A DNA stretch of 64,000 bases from the NCBI GenBank assembly GCA_946406115.1, contig OX291550.1:27008722-27072721 (forward strand). The letters are read 5' to 3'. Under the pieces are notes generated by a model. That model saw only the letters and a program-made list of their open reading frames with translations, was not told the DNA's origin and ran no database searches. A program made the position numbers and the translations under genes. Positions 21,142-33,190 of the stretch are shown piece by piece. Each line of letters begins with the position of its first letter. Position 1 is the first letter of the stretch. The stretch comes from Apoda limacodes. Taxonomy: Eukaryota > Arthropoda > Insecta > Lepidoptera > Limacodidae.

Positions 21142-22437
21142 ATGGATTCAGTTAGAATAATACCAAAAGAATTTTTGTGTCTTATCCCAAAATTTGAGGG
21201 GGATGAGAACTTGCTTAACTTGTTTATTAAAAAGAGTGAATATGTATTAAGACATTTTTTGTTACACCAAATAATGGAGCTCAGGAGCTGTACGTCTTTC
21301 ACTCTATAACTAGCAGACTTTCTGGTAAAGCAGCTTCCCTGCTGGGTGAAAGGGAAGACATACAAACCTGGGACGGCTTAAAGACTTTATTGATTCAACA
21401 TTTTGGCGATCCACGTTCGGAAGAATGTGTATCATAGGTGTGAAGGCGAATCATATTCCGATTTTTGTAACCGCATACAATCTGTACGCAGTACACTCTT
21501 TTCCAAAGTAAATAGACTTATTGACGAAGGCGTAAAGGCAGCTAAAATGATAATTTACAACAATACATCCTTAAATGTGTTTTTATATAACCTACCGGAA
21601 GACATGATTCGTGTTGTTCGTTTGAAAAATTGTACTACGTTAGAGAGTGCCTTAAGTGTTGTCATGGAAGAAGTTAATTTCTTATTTCAGTATAATGCTA
21701 AAAATAAAAATAGACCAAATATCAAACCCATTCAAAATTCACAAAGCTTTCAACCAACTTTAAATCAATACCAAAACCCACATCAAAACTTTTTGTTTGG
21801 AATTCCTCGCAACAATAATATTATCAGAACCCCATTCCAGAACAAATTTAATATGCCCTTGCAAAATAATCAGGGTTTCAGAATCCAAGGTTATCAAAAT
21901 AACCAACCAAATTTTAAATACGGAGTTCCAAATCAAAGTAATTTCAAATTTGGCATACCTAATAATCAAGGTAATATTAGATACGGTGTTCCCCACCAAA
22001 ACAACTTTAAATTTGGCATGCCCAACCAACAAAGCCAATTCAAGTTTGGTATTCCTCATCAAGGTTACCGCCCTACATTTAACACTAATCCAAATTATAA
22101 TAGACAAGCTATGCCCCATGCCTCGAACAACATGGGTCAACAAAATCAATTTAGGGCACAACAACAAAAACCTAACTACACTAACGACGCAGACGTTTCA
22201 ATGCGCACTGCGGCCCCTGTAAAGCAAAACATGGTCTATGTTCCCCAAAATTTATTTTATAACAATGATATAGAAGCTTGCGAAGGGTACTACCCCGAGT
22301 TAGAGGAGATAGACGATTACTACACCCCGGACTATAATTATTCAGAAGAGGACGATACCCATAACCTTACAGAAGAGGTCACCTCCGCCGAAGACGCTAA
22401 TAACCGTGAAAGCGTCGACACAAATTTTATACAATAG
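21142..22437 (+). pseudogene. gag: Endogenous retrovirus gag, frameshifted
   Basis: Starts with the ATG at 21142 and runs openly to a stop at 21307-21309 in that frame. Homologous coding then continues in another frame between roughly 21257 and 21432, and returns to the first frame until 22437. The two indels compensate each other but break translation. The middle contains a capsid-like segment. The C-terminal third has five to six FKFGIP/IRYGVP-type hexamers spaced 10-13 residues apart in a Gln/Asn-rich tract (21790-22065), then an acidic Glu/Asp/Tyr-rich tail. No CCHC zinc knuckle is visible, which is usual for errantivirus Gag. Gag normally forms the particle and binds genomic RNA. Confidence 0.85.
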
Positions 22438-25400
22438 CCTCGAGAACCAAACTACCGAAATAGTACACCTAAATTGCAACGGTATTCTTAAACTACCCCA
22501 TATAGAGATCCCCGAAATAAATTCACGTTTTATGATTGACACTGGTAGCACTCGATCATTCATCAAGTACAACGAGCCATTTGAAGTTATTAGCACCCAT
22601 GCTCGTAGTAACCACAACGAAGTCATTTACATACCCCTTTTAAAAACTTTCAAAAGCACAGCTAAACATAAATTTTATATATACGACGTAGATAAACGCT
22701 ACGATGGCTTAATCGGTTCAGATTCATTGAAAAAATTAAATGCCACTGTCAATATGAAAGACCAGATATTACATACCAGCGATACAAATATACCCATTTA
22801 ATATAGCCCACCGCATGAAATAAATTTAAATTTAGAAAGTACAGAAACTCGTGTTAAAGTCCCAGTAGACTTAAAAGATGGGACATCAATATTGAACTTT
22901 ATGGACTTTGGCCTTGGCGTTCGTATGCTCAGCGCAATAGTTAAATGTTCTAATTACCTGGCAGATACAGTTATACAAAATACCTCTGAAGATAAAGTAA
23001 CTTTATCTTTTTGTCGCCCTTTAAAATCTAACGCGTTTAACGAAAACGAAATTGAACTTAACTACACAGAATACAGTAACGATTTCGAAATAGACGAATT
23101 ACTAAAACAAAATTTATCAAAATTACGATTAGAACACACTAACGAACAAGAGCGCAAAGCGATCACAAATCTGTGTTACGAATACAGAGATATTTTTTAT
23201 TGCGATGAGCTTCCTTTATCATTCACCAATCAAGTTAAACACGAAATTCGAACAAAAAACGAGGATCCTATATACATTAGACCTTTTAGACACCCACCGT
23301 TACTGAAAGCCGAAATAGAAAAACAAGTTAATAAATTATTAAAAGATGACGTAATTCGCGAGTCACATTCACCATGGAGTGCCCCTGTACATCTTGTCCC
23401 GAAAAAGACTGACTCATCCGGTGAAAAAAGGTTCCGGATGGTAATAGACTATAGGCGCCTCAATGAGATTACGGTCGATGACAAGTATCCGCTGCCCAAT
23501 ATCACCGATTTGTTTGATAAATTAGGTAAATCTGTTTACTTTAGCACCATAGATCTTGCCAGTGGGTACCACCAGATAGAGATGTTATAATCGGATAGAC
23601 ATAAGACCGCTTTTTCGGTAGAAACTGGACATTACGAGTTCTCTAGGATGCCTTTTGGTCTTAAGACGGCCCCCGCGACGTTTCAAAGGACTATGGACAA
23701 CGTCCTGCGTGGTCTCCAAGGCATACACTGCCTAGTCTACTTAGATGACATAATTGTCTACTCTGCAAGCTTGCAGGAACACCTTGACAAGCTCCGAAAA
23801 ATCTTTGACCGGCTTAGAGCAACAAATTTGAAGGTTACGCTAGATAAGTGCGAATTCTTTAGGAAAGAAGTACTATATCTAGGTCATAGAATTACAGCTG
23901 ATGGCCTTATGCCTAATGATGACAAAATAAAAGCCATAATCAACTTCCCATTGTCTCAAACACCGACAGAGATCAAAAGTTTCCTAGGTCTCATAGGATA
24001 CTATAGAAAGTTTATAAAAGATTTTTCAAAAATCACACAGCCATTGACGTATTGCTTAAAGAAAGGTAATAAAGTTAAAGCTACCGATGAATTTAGAAAC
24101 GCATTTCAAACATGTAAAGAACTCCTTGTCAATGCCCCTCTCTTACAATTCCCTAATTTCTCGAAACCATTCGTACTGACGACGGATGCCTCAAATTTCG
24201 CACTTGGTGCTGTTCTTTCCCAGGGCCCCATTGGCAGCGATAAGCCGATCGCTTATGCCAGCCGAACCCTTAATGACGCTGAAACCCGGTATAGTACCAT
24301 TGAAAAGGAGCTTTTGGCTATAGTCTGGGCATGTAAACACTTCAGACCCTACCTCTATGGCCGAAGGTTTACAATATACACAGACCACAGACCTCTCGCA
24401 TGGTTAAATTCTATTAAAGAACCAAATAGTAAGCTCACGAAATGGAAGTTGCGATTGGCTGAGTTTGATTATGAAATTATCTTCAAAAATGGAAAGCAAA
24501 ATAGTAATGCTGATGCCCTTTCACGTATTAAACTCAACGCTTTAGAAAACGACGGTGATTCTATGCAAGTTAACATTGATAAAAACGAGAAACGATCCCA
24601 AGATAATAGGAGTGACGACAATCTCATAGTGATTTCAGACTCAGAGTCAGAGAGCTCACAGTTTCCACTAGTACGTAGTCCATCCTCAAGTACTATATCA
24701 GCTCATTCCAAAACAGACACAGTACACTCTGCCTTAGATGTAGACACGGTAGGCATTCCTATCTTAGACGAGGCAATAGATACAAAGCCGAACCAAATTC
24801 TTGTTTTTACTTGGAATAGAAACGAGACATCAGTAAAAAATCTATCAAGAAGTAAGCAAAAGGTTTTAGAAGTACACATGCCAGTAGATAAACCTGAGTT
24901 AGTTAAGAAATTTTTATTAGAATATATTAAGCCTAAAATAAGATATTTTATTTATTTCGAAGACGATATGCACCGCAAACAGTTTACGGAAACAGTTATT
25001 AAATTATATAAAAAGGATACTGTTAAAATATATGAGTGTAGGAAACGCGTAATATACGTAGAAAACGAGGACGAGCAAAGACTAATAGTACTCACTTATC
25101 ATCAGGGAAAGACTTGTCACAGAGGCATTAAAGAAACGCTTATGAAATTAAAACGCACTTACTTTTGGAATAATATGGACTTAACAGTTGCTAGCATTAT
25201 TAACGCCTGCGACACATGTAAAAAGATGAAATATGACAGAAAACCCTTAAAACCTGAACTGCAACTCACACAAACACAAAATAAACCCTTTCAGGAAATT
25301 TTCATGGATCTGTTTTCGATAGAAGGCCAATATTTTTTGACAATTATAGACGCGTTCAGCAAACTTGGACAAGCTTACGATATACCCAATAGATCTACTC

Positions 25401-26140
25401 CCGAAGTAATACGTTCCTTAATTAAATATTTTTCCTGCTATGGTGTACCCAGTAAAATAAGCTGTGACCCGGGAACCGAGTTTAATAATACCCTTCTCAA
25501 AGAAACCCTAAGTTTTTACAAAATCCAACTTCACATTGGCACCCCACACAACCCTAACTCTTTGGGTCTAATAGAGCGCTTCCACTCTACCATTATAGAA
25601 ATTTACCGAATTGCAAAATACGAACAGGAAATTAGTGACGCTGCGGCCGTAATGACCTACGCAATTATGTCATATAACCAAACAATACACTCTACTACCG
25701 GTCTTACCCCTTTTGAAGTAGTTTTTGGTCACACAGACTCAACTAGTATTTTTGACGTAGATTTTAACAGACAGTATACACAAAAATTAGTTAGCGACCA
25801 TGTCAAACGAACCAAATACTTATATAAATATTTAACGGACAAAATTATACAAAATAAAGAAAAAATAATAGAAAAACGGGGTGGCGAAAAAGATTTTAAC
25901 ATTAACACAGGAGATGACGTCTTTATCAAAGGAGTAAATACGCGGCGTAGTAAAGACAAACCTCGATATGAGAAGGCTAAAGTCACCGGTGAAATAATTT
26001 GAAATACCGTACCTATTTTAATAAAAAAACGTGATACAAGAGTACCAGTTAAAGATATAAAACGTTCTTCCCAGATGCGTACTCCTGCTACTAGCCCAAG
26101 CCACCAAGACCTGCAGCCTACAACTTCAAAGGATCGATAA
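22406..26140 (+). pseudogene. pol: Endogenous retrovirus pol (PR-RT-RNaseH-IN), three stops
   Basis: One continuous reading register spans 22406-26140, cut by in-frame TAA at 22799 and 23588 and TGA at 26000. Protease: DTGS near codon 45 of the first segment. RT: VIDYRRLN and DLASGYHQI before the second stop; MPFGLKTAPATFQ and catalytic YLDD (codons 31-34 after 23648) behind it. RNase H: Asp180, Glu221, Asp246 and Asp289 of that segment (TTDAS, KEL, YTDH, NADALSR). Integrase: zinc site H485/H491/C521/C524 and a D554, D607, E643 core with D-35-E spacing, followed by a C-terminal basic domain. The register is +1 (equivalently -2) relative to gag, in an overlap of up to 215 bp (22223-22437). Enzymatic residues are intact, but the stops prevent a full product. 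Confidence 0.92.
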
Positions 26141-27821
26141 GAATCCTGGTATTCTGCCTATAAAAGAAGGACAGTCTTTTATTAATTACGATAGTTGGAC
26201 TATTATTAAGATATTAGATTTAAGTTTAATTTACGAAGATTTAGAATTTAATATTAACCGATATGCTAATTTAAACAAACATGTATCAAATTTCTTTAAA
26301 GGGAAATTTTATTATGAAATATCAGATATTAAGACACAGACTGACCATCTTATGAATACAACCATTAAAAAGATTTTACAATTAATCCCTCCTAAACGAC
26401 TCAAACGAGGAATTCTAAACCCTCTGGGTTCCCTTATAAAGGTATTAACTGGTGACTTAGATAATGACGACGCTATAAGGTACGATAAACTGATAAATGA
26501 TGTAAAAACACGACAGAATGCGTTTAGTAAAAAGATCACGCTAGTTGCCGAATTGGTGGATTCATTTGTCAATATCTCTAGTTCAAGTAGAGACAATTTC
26601 ATTCAGTTAGATAAAGCTATTTGGGAAATTAGAAAGCATTTTAATGAAACTAAAACAGCTATAAATATCAATAAAGTAATAAACACCTACAATCTCTTTT
26701 TTCACAATTTCCAAACGCTCTATATCAGATTGGATGAAATTGAAAATGTCATAGCCTTTAGCAAATTAAAAACATTGCATCAGTCTTTAATAGACCCAGA
26801 TGAACTGTTAGAAATGTTAAAAACTATTGAAAAAACAGATAAGCTTATGTACCCTGCAAATGTTGACAATTTATTAATGTTAGAGCAATGTATAGAGTTA
26901 AAAGCCTATTCTAAACAAAGTCAGATAACGTTCATTTTTAATATTCCACTTGTTAAAAGGGATATGTACACGTACTACAAAGTAATACCGTTACCTATAA
27001 CCAACTCCCTTAACCAAACTACCCTAATCATACCTAACTACCCCTACCTGATATTGAAAGGGTCGAAAGCACTTTTTCCTCTACAACCGTGTAAAGAGAT
27101 CAGCAAAGCTACGTACCTGTGCCACGAGGCCGAACTGCAGCCATCCACAAAAGACAACTGTATTACAGCACTTATGACCTTTTCCAAAAATCTAAGTACG
27201 TGCACTCCAATTCTAACTGAAAATAAAGACTTAAAAATAGAGTTAATACAAAAAGATCGCTGGATAATTTATTGTAAGACCGAAACAATGATGACAAAAT
27301 TTTGTAATTCAGAAGAGTCTAGAGAAATAATTAAAGGTACTTACATACTAACCCTGGATGACAACTGCGAAGTTAAAATCAAAGACTTGACCCTGAAAAA
27401 ACACCAGTACCTAGGCGAAGCAATTATTTTTGAGAAGCTTCCTATAATTCATTTTCCAGAGTTGCCGACTCAAGACGAAAAACCATTAAGAAAAACCTTA
27501 ATTAATTTGGATCATACCGAATTAACAAATCTGCACCAACTGGCACGTAACCTGCGAAACAGTGAAAGTGAAAGTCAATATAGTGAATGTAAAAGTGTGA
27601 TAAAAGTGAATAGCATTAGCACCGGGACATTAATATTATATATAATAATAGTTGTAAGCATTGTAACCCTTATTTTATACAAATATAAATCTTTTATTTT
27701 AATGAGTCGAAATCATCAGACTGAAAATAATCCCTCTGATGACTTCGAACTTAAGGGGGGAGGAGTTACGCTTGCTGGTCCTACGGTCAGGTTCGTAGAA
27801 ATACCCAGTCAGCAAAACTAA
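26075..27821 (+). CDS. env: Endogenous retrovirus Env, open frame
   Basis: Membrane fusion glycoprotein of the errantivirus/baculovirus F type. The frame is open from 26061 and overlaps the end of pol. An acceptor (TTCTTCCCAG, ending at 26074) fits the leader exon at 20825-20844 in phase, giving about 588 residues with a hydrophobic, signal-peptide-like start. A furin-type KRLKR lies at codons 15-19 after the internal ATG at 26352 (about residue 118 overall), directly followed by a Gly-rich fusion-peptide-like segment with the family's GxLDxxD spacing. A single transmembrane segment sits near codons 426-443 of that internal frame, followed by a short tail. The last 19 codons lie inside the 3' LTR. 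No stop or frameshift is seen, in contrast to gag and pol. Whether it is expressed is unknown. Confidence 0.85.
27753..27763 (+). other. Polypurine tract
   Basis: AAGGGGGGAGG lies immediately before the 3' LTR and within the env frame. It is the expected plus-strand priming site. Confidence 0.85.
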
Positions 27822-28035
27822 ACCTCCACGAAAGCGCGTGGGCGCCGGATTGTTTTGACTAACGCTCGGACGACCACACGCACGGCGTTCGCCGGGCTCC
27901 TCTCGAGCTCTTAGTTTTAAGACAGTTCTATTGTAGATTCCATGTAAGAAACACGCTCTATTGTAGAGTAAATAAATTTTATATTAATTTTTAATTCTTT
28001 TTAAAAAAGTCCTTGCGCCCTGCATAAATTTGACT
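27764..28035 (+). repeat. 3' LTR, 272 bp
   Basis: Two substitutions relative to the 5' LTR over 272 aligned positions, with no indels. Encodes the C-terminal tail of Env up to 27821. Confidence 0.95.
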
Positions 28036-28039
28036 AAGT
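28036..28039. repeat. Target site duplication (AAGT), right
   Basis: Matches 20380-20383. Confidence 0.85.
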
Positions 28040-29185
28040 AGAGAGTTATTTAGTAAAGAAAAATTTTGTTTTCTACTTATTATTTTTTGTATATGAATCA
28101 ATGTTTAAAGTTAATTATTTTACATTAGAAGCACTTTAATTTGATACCTTAACCAAATAAATAAATAGGTATTTTGTGATTTTTTGCACCGTCGCGCATG
28201 TAAATAGCTCTTGCTCCCTTGTTTGTTACTCGATCAGGCTGATTTTAAGTTTATTGGTATCTTGATTAATGTCGCATCACGCTTTGTTCAGGCAAAAAAA
28301 AACAAAATCCTGGTAATTAGCGAGTTATTCTAGTCGAGTTTCCTACGGGGCATTGTTCTTGCAAACTATTGAAGCATGTACCAAACGTCATGTAACAATA
28401 CTAAGTGCAGCGAAGAGGATATTCTTACGACCACTGGTTTAATACCATGACATGACACTAGAATTTTACTAGGTGGTACATTAAAAGTCAAAAAATTTAG
28501 ACCAGGTACCTACTAATTTGTTTATAATTACTTTTTAAAATATTATGTGTTATTTTAGTAATATAAAAAGCATTTAAGCCATTGCAGGGAAATTATTTAA
28601 TTCAACAACCGTGCTATTAAGCTACTCAAAGAGTACTGTAATCTAAATCCAGAACAAAACCTTTAGTCTATGAAACTTTATAAGTATATGAGATTATGTA
28701 TAAAGACAAAACCTTAACTCATCTATAGATATATCTATAAAATAATAGCCACTCCAATAAAACCCGAACTGGAATAATATCTAAATCTCTCAATCCCCGC
28801 ACTTTATCGGAATATCCCGGCATCGAGCATCTGGTTTCTATCCGGGTCAACCTGCACCGTGAACCGAGACAATATCGGTACATTTAAATATCTCGGAGGC
28901 TGAATGTAAACAGTTGATATCAGATTAAAGGCTCGTGCCTCGATATTGGTATCGCAGCAAGTACGAGTTCCTACCTACTACCTAGGTACCTGTTCTCGAA
29001 TGTTGGGATAACTGTTACGACTATCTTTTATCTGTTAATGGTAGAGAATAAATAAATAATTAAATAGATAAACACTACAAAAACATTAAGAACTACAAGA
29101 AAAAATCGAGAGCAACTTCTCTTGGGAATATATTTTTATATTTGAGATTTATAAATGAAGATTATTATTGTGTGTTTAAAAAAAT
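28040..29185. other. Intergenic sequence, nothing recognised
   Basis: AT-rich, no convincing frame, repeat or RNA gene seen. Confidence 0.4.
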
Positions 29186-29189
29186 CATA

Positions 29190-29720
29190 TTTTTACCGAT
29201 AAAAATCTAAGCGCTGGACCGATTTTGGTCAAACTCTTTTCAGATCTAAGTGATGGCGTGGCGTATCGTTTGATATCACGGTCACGAGACAAATTGGTCC
29301 ATTGGTTCTTAAGATATCGAGGGGCAAAAAATGCTAACATACATACACACACATACATCACTCTAAAAATGATGGATTTTTCGGACGTGTTATAAAAACT
29401 TCCCTCAAGAGAAGTTAATAAATAAGTGCACCTAAAACATACCAAATATTAAACTATAAGCAGACGGAACACATTTCAAGGTCTACTACTCGAGTAGTTT
29501 GAGCAATCTGTTCTACTATTTTTACTCGCTTGACTATTTCATGTACCCTATAACATTTGGGTGACAAATACCTTTCATTTGAGACATCATTTAACGAAAT
29601 CGGTACAGCCGCTTAGGCTACAGGAGGTCACAATGGAACGAACATACCTACATACATACAAACTCGCGAAAAACATTACCCTCCTTCTGGGCCAGTCAGG
29701 TAAATAGGTAACGGACACGT
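29190..29720. repeat. Lepidopteran dispersed repeats (two adjacent pieces)
   Basis: The segment around GCTGGACCGATTTTGGTCAA and the later ACATACATACAAACTCGC, then ACCCTCCTTCTGGGCCAGTC, are typical pieces of abundant lepidopteran repeats. The reverse-strand frames here (29185-29445 and 29587-29790) are derived from them. Confidence 0.5.
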
Positions 29721-30687
29721 AAATACACCAAATACAAGAATAATTAAAAAAACTAATTTTTACATTGAATAGTACAAAATTTATCACCATTTTAACCTCT
29801 AGAATTCTCCTGCATCGTTTATCAAAGGAAACCTATATAGGAAGTAACTATTCAAATAGCGCAAATACTTATATTTAATTCAGGGAAATCAGCACAAGGC
29901 GCTAAATATAGACACATATTTATTTCTTTTTAAATAAATTGACCAGTTAAATAACGAAATAAATAACCAAATATGTTCTTCAACAAACAGAAGCCATTAT
30001 AGACATTTCTTATCAAACGCTATCGTTGTGGGTGGCATACTCAATCAAAATTTCTTATTAAACCAATATCAATCTTAAGTAAACGGCAAAAGGCTTAGAA
30101 TAAGGTGAATATCAGTTTAAACAGCAACAATATTTATTTTGTTCAGTAAATAGGGTTGCATACTTTATTAAACTACAATGACCATTTGCCATATCAAACC
30201 ATTAGCAATGAAATCTTTTAAACTTTAGAGCCCACATTTCTTTGAAATTTTAGACAAAAGCGACAAAGGCACACTGCATTTTAAACGTAAGGCTTAAGGG
30301 ACATTAGTCTTTATTGTCCTCACAGCGTTAAGATAGAATTTACTGTACTAACGAAGTAACGACAGGCTGGTAATGGAAGGGTTTCACGCCACAGATGTCA
30401 TCATCGCAGAATAAAAGTCATGGAGTCGGCTACCTAAATTTGCTTTCAACGACTTATATACTTGAACGCGGACATTAGATTTAACCCCCACTTGCCTGCC
30501 TCATACCCTTAGTTCCGAAAATTTTCGTCAGAGGTGCTGAAATTATCGAAAGTGTTGCCATCTGTTTAATTTTTTTATTACTCACTTGAATACTAGTTAG
30601 CTTACTGTAAGCTCAGTAGCCCACCCTAACATTTATTAAACAAAACACAAATTTGTCAAGATAGGTTGACAGACCGGACAGACACAA
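29721..30687. other. Intergenic sequence, nothing recognised
   Basis: AT-rich and without clear features. Confidence 0.4.
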
Positions 30688-31975
30688 TATATTTTACACT
30701 ACACATGCTCTGAAAGAACCTTCATGCATAGTCAAAAAAAGGGTTGAAAGTACGTGTTTGTAGAGATTATTACTTTCTTGCCCGTTTAGAGGGAAGAAAG
30801 TTATAATAAAAAAGCACTTTCTATTTAAAAGCTGACGAAACAATTAAATAGCTTCTTTTTATTTGGTATAGTGTCATCTGTGATTATAAGCAAACCAGTT
30901 TCAATTTAAAAAAAAATAACTCACTATTTATAGACAACAGAAAACATAACCATAGATTGTAATTATTAGGTTCAGACCCATCTATGTTTATAAAAGTGAA
31001 TTAATGTTTGTTGAGGAAATTAAAACTTTAATTAATTTTCTTTTATTATCCTCGCATTTGTAGTGTAAAGCACTATGTATCACTCGGAATGAAAGACGAT
31101 TCCCACCTAGTGTGTTTTAACACTCAAACTACACCCTCGTCGGTAATCAGTCACTTTCACCCCTTGGTGAACAATGTACACCATTTTTTTTTAAAGGTAT
31201 TAAGGTAACCTTCTTCTTTTCCATTCTATCTTTGTTTATTTAGAAGATATTGATTGTTATGAAGGACCGTTTTGACTGATGTTTTCATATTTAACGGTTT
31301 CTATTCCCTACTAAAACAGGTAACTTTATCCAAAAGTATTTGAATTGAGTTTCACTTATTTTGTTAAATAAAGGAATATTTCCTTTCAGTAATATTTGCC
31401 ATTTTCAAATTTAAGAGTACTTTCCCTCCAACCAAGGTCTTTTTTTTCCATTCTGCTTAACGATTTATTTGAGGTAAAACACACGAGGTAGGAATCGCCT
31501 TTCATCCCGAGTAATATATATAGTGCTTTACATTACATATACACCTACGAGGAAAATATAATATAAGGAAAAGTCAATAAATTAAAATATAAAAATCTTT
31601 TTATTCACGCTTTGCACTTGGCTAAAGGTGAGAACCAATCTACCTTTAATATTCCGTATGAAAAAAATGAAAGTGGCCAGTAACATTTTAAGAAAACTAA
31701 AAATTCTGTTGTCTATAAATAGTAAGTTACTATTTTTAAATTGAAACTGGTTCGCTTTTATAATCACAGATGGCACTGTACCAAATAAAAAGAAGCTATT
31801 AAGTTTTTTAGTTAACTTTTAAATAGAAAGTGCTTTTTTTTTTTTGTTCACTTTCTAGCCTCTAAACGGACAAGAAAGTATTAATCTCTTCAAAGACGTA
31901 CCTTCAACCCTAATTTTGACTATGCATGATGGTTCTTTCAGAATATGTGAAGTGTAAAATAATATTATAATTTAT
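30688..31975. repeat. Foldback element of about 1.3 kb, long imperfect inverted repeat
   Basis: The left arm (about 30688-31140) is the reverse complement of the right arm (about 31480-31975), with roughly 80-85% identity by eye. Matching landmarks are CTGAAAGAACC at 30710 against GGTTCTTTCAG at 31930, ACTATTTATAGACAACAG at 30922 against its reverse near 31710, and GTGTAAAGCACTAT at 31062 against ATAGTGCTTTAC at 31520. The spacer of about 340 bp has no coding capacity. Outer ends look like TATTTTACAC on the left and GTGTAAAATA on the right. No target duplication was identified. It is probably a non-autonomous foldback DNA transposon. Confidence 0.8.
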
Positions 31976-32997
31976 TATTGTACTGTTATAAAATAATTTA
32001 ATCCAAACACCATAGGCAATATTCATTTTATTTATTTTCCTTAGCCATGTAATTTAAAATACGAAGTCCTCGGAAATGACCCACACTTTCGAGCGATATC
32101 GTAAAATGGAGAATCTTTTCTTTTCATATTTCACAGGTTCTATTAATGGCTAGAACCCGCTTATAACTTGAAAGAAATTAAACGTAGTTTAACTTACTTT
32201 TGAAAAAAAAAACGAACGTTATTTTTGAGCAAAATTTACTATCATCAATACCCAGGGTACTTTTTGTTCAATTTCAGCCTTTCTTTTCCACACCATGTAA
32301 TATAAATCACAGCATTTTTCAATTGATTTACTTTGAAACGATTCTCAGAGTTGTAATTTCTGAGGTAATTGTTACGTGTATGTATTTTTTATCGAATCTG
32401 TTCGAATCTGTTCGAAAATCGGTTTGCATAGGTTTCGGTACTATTAGTAGGTATAGATATGTCATTCAATGGCGAAAGCGTGAAATCAAAAAAAAAATCG
32501 TACAAAAATAATATAAGGACTTCTTTCAAAAGTATAAAAAGCTTTACAACATCTGTGACTGATTTGTTAATATATACCGATGTTTTAGCACAGAATGACA
32601 AAATAAAGAATTATTTCTTGCGTTTTGATGTTTCTTTGTACCGAGAAAAGTACTTCCAATCGTGTTTTTGCAAAAATAGTCATCTTAAAAATTTCATGCT
32701 GCATTATTCATTTCCGTCCGTGAATCCGTTTCTTTGTAAATAGAGACTCTACAACGGTAAATACAGCCTTAAGTAAGTATAATATTTAGAACAATATCTG
32801 AATATTTATGTTAAGATTTTGTAAACAAACAAACAAACAAACAGTCGCATCTTGATAACAACAATAGTATCTGTAGTGTCAGATGATGAATACTTTTTCT
32901 TAACGCGAAAAGTTTTTAAAGGCCATAGGTGGGCTTTTAAAGGTAAAAGATAAATATTACATTTTACGTATATACATAAATATTACATAATATGTCG
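31976..32997. other. Intergenic sequence with short unassigned frames
   Basis: Overlapping short frames at 32200-32743 show no domain or splice context. An (AAAC)n tract lies at 32822-32843. Confidence 0.4.
32822..32843. repeat. (AAAC)n microsatellite
   Basis: Five perfect tandem AAAC units. Confidence 0.9.
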
Positions 32998-33190
32998 TTT
33001 TTTAGGGTTCCGTAGCCAAATGGCAAAAACGAAGCCTTTATAAATTCGTCATGTCCTTCCGTCCGTCCGTCCGTGTGTCGTAGCCTTAATTATTATTTCG
33101 CCGTGTTTAGGTAGATTCTAATGAAATTGTACAGAAATGTGTACTTTGTGAACCGCCATACAGATAGATGAAAATTAACACTGATGGTTT
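32998..33190 (-). repeat. Lepidopteran dispersed repeat, reverse orientation
   Basis: TTTTTAGGGTTCCGTAGCCA, then ATTCGTCATGTCC and a CGTCCGTCCGTCCGTG block, as in other copies. Confidence 0.75.

Larger units (their letters stand above)
20384..28035 (+). mobile_element. Errantivirus-type (gypsy/TED-like) endogenous retrovirus, 7,652 bp
   Basis: Two 272-bp LTRs that differ at only two positions flank a tRNA-Ser-like primer binding site, gag, pol (protease, RT, RNase H, integrase), env and a polypurine tract. LTRs begin AGTTAC and end GACT, and a 4-bp AAGT duplication flanks the insertion; both are errantivirus features. Element size and LTR length are close to those known for TED of Trichoplusia ni. 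Gag carries two net-compensating frameshifts and pol three in-frame stops, whereas the env frame is uninterrupted. This copy cannot make its own replication proteins. The low LTR divergence indicates a recent insertion, which suggests either rapid decay or mobilisation in trans. Confidence 0.95.

Noticed and set aside
32200..32743. Overlapping frames of 94-103 codons
   Set aside because: Low-complexity Lys/Phe/Ile-rich translation in AT-rich DNA, with no domain, splice context or polyA signal.
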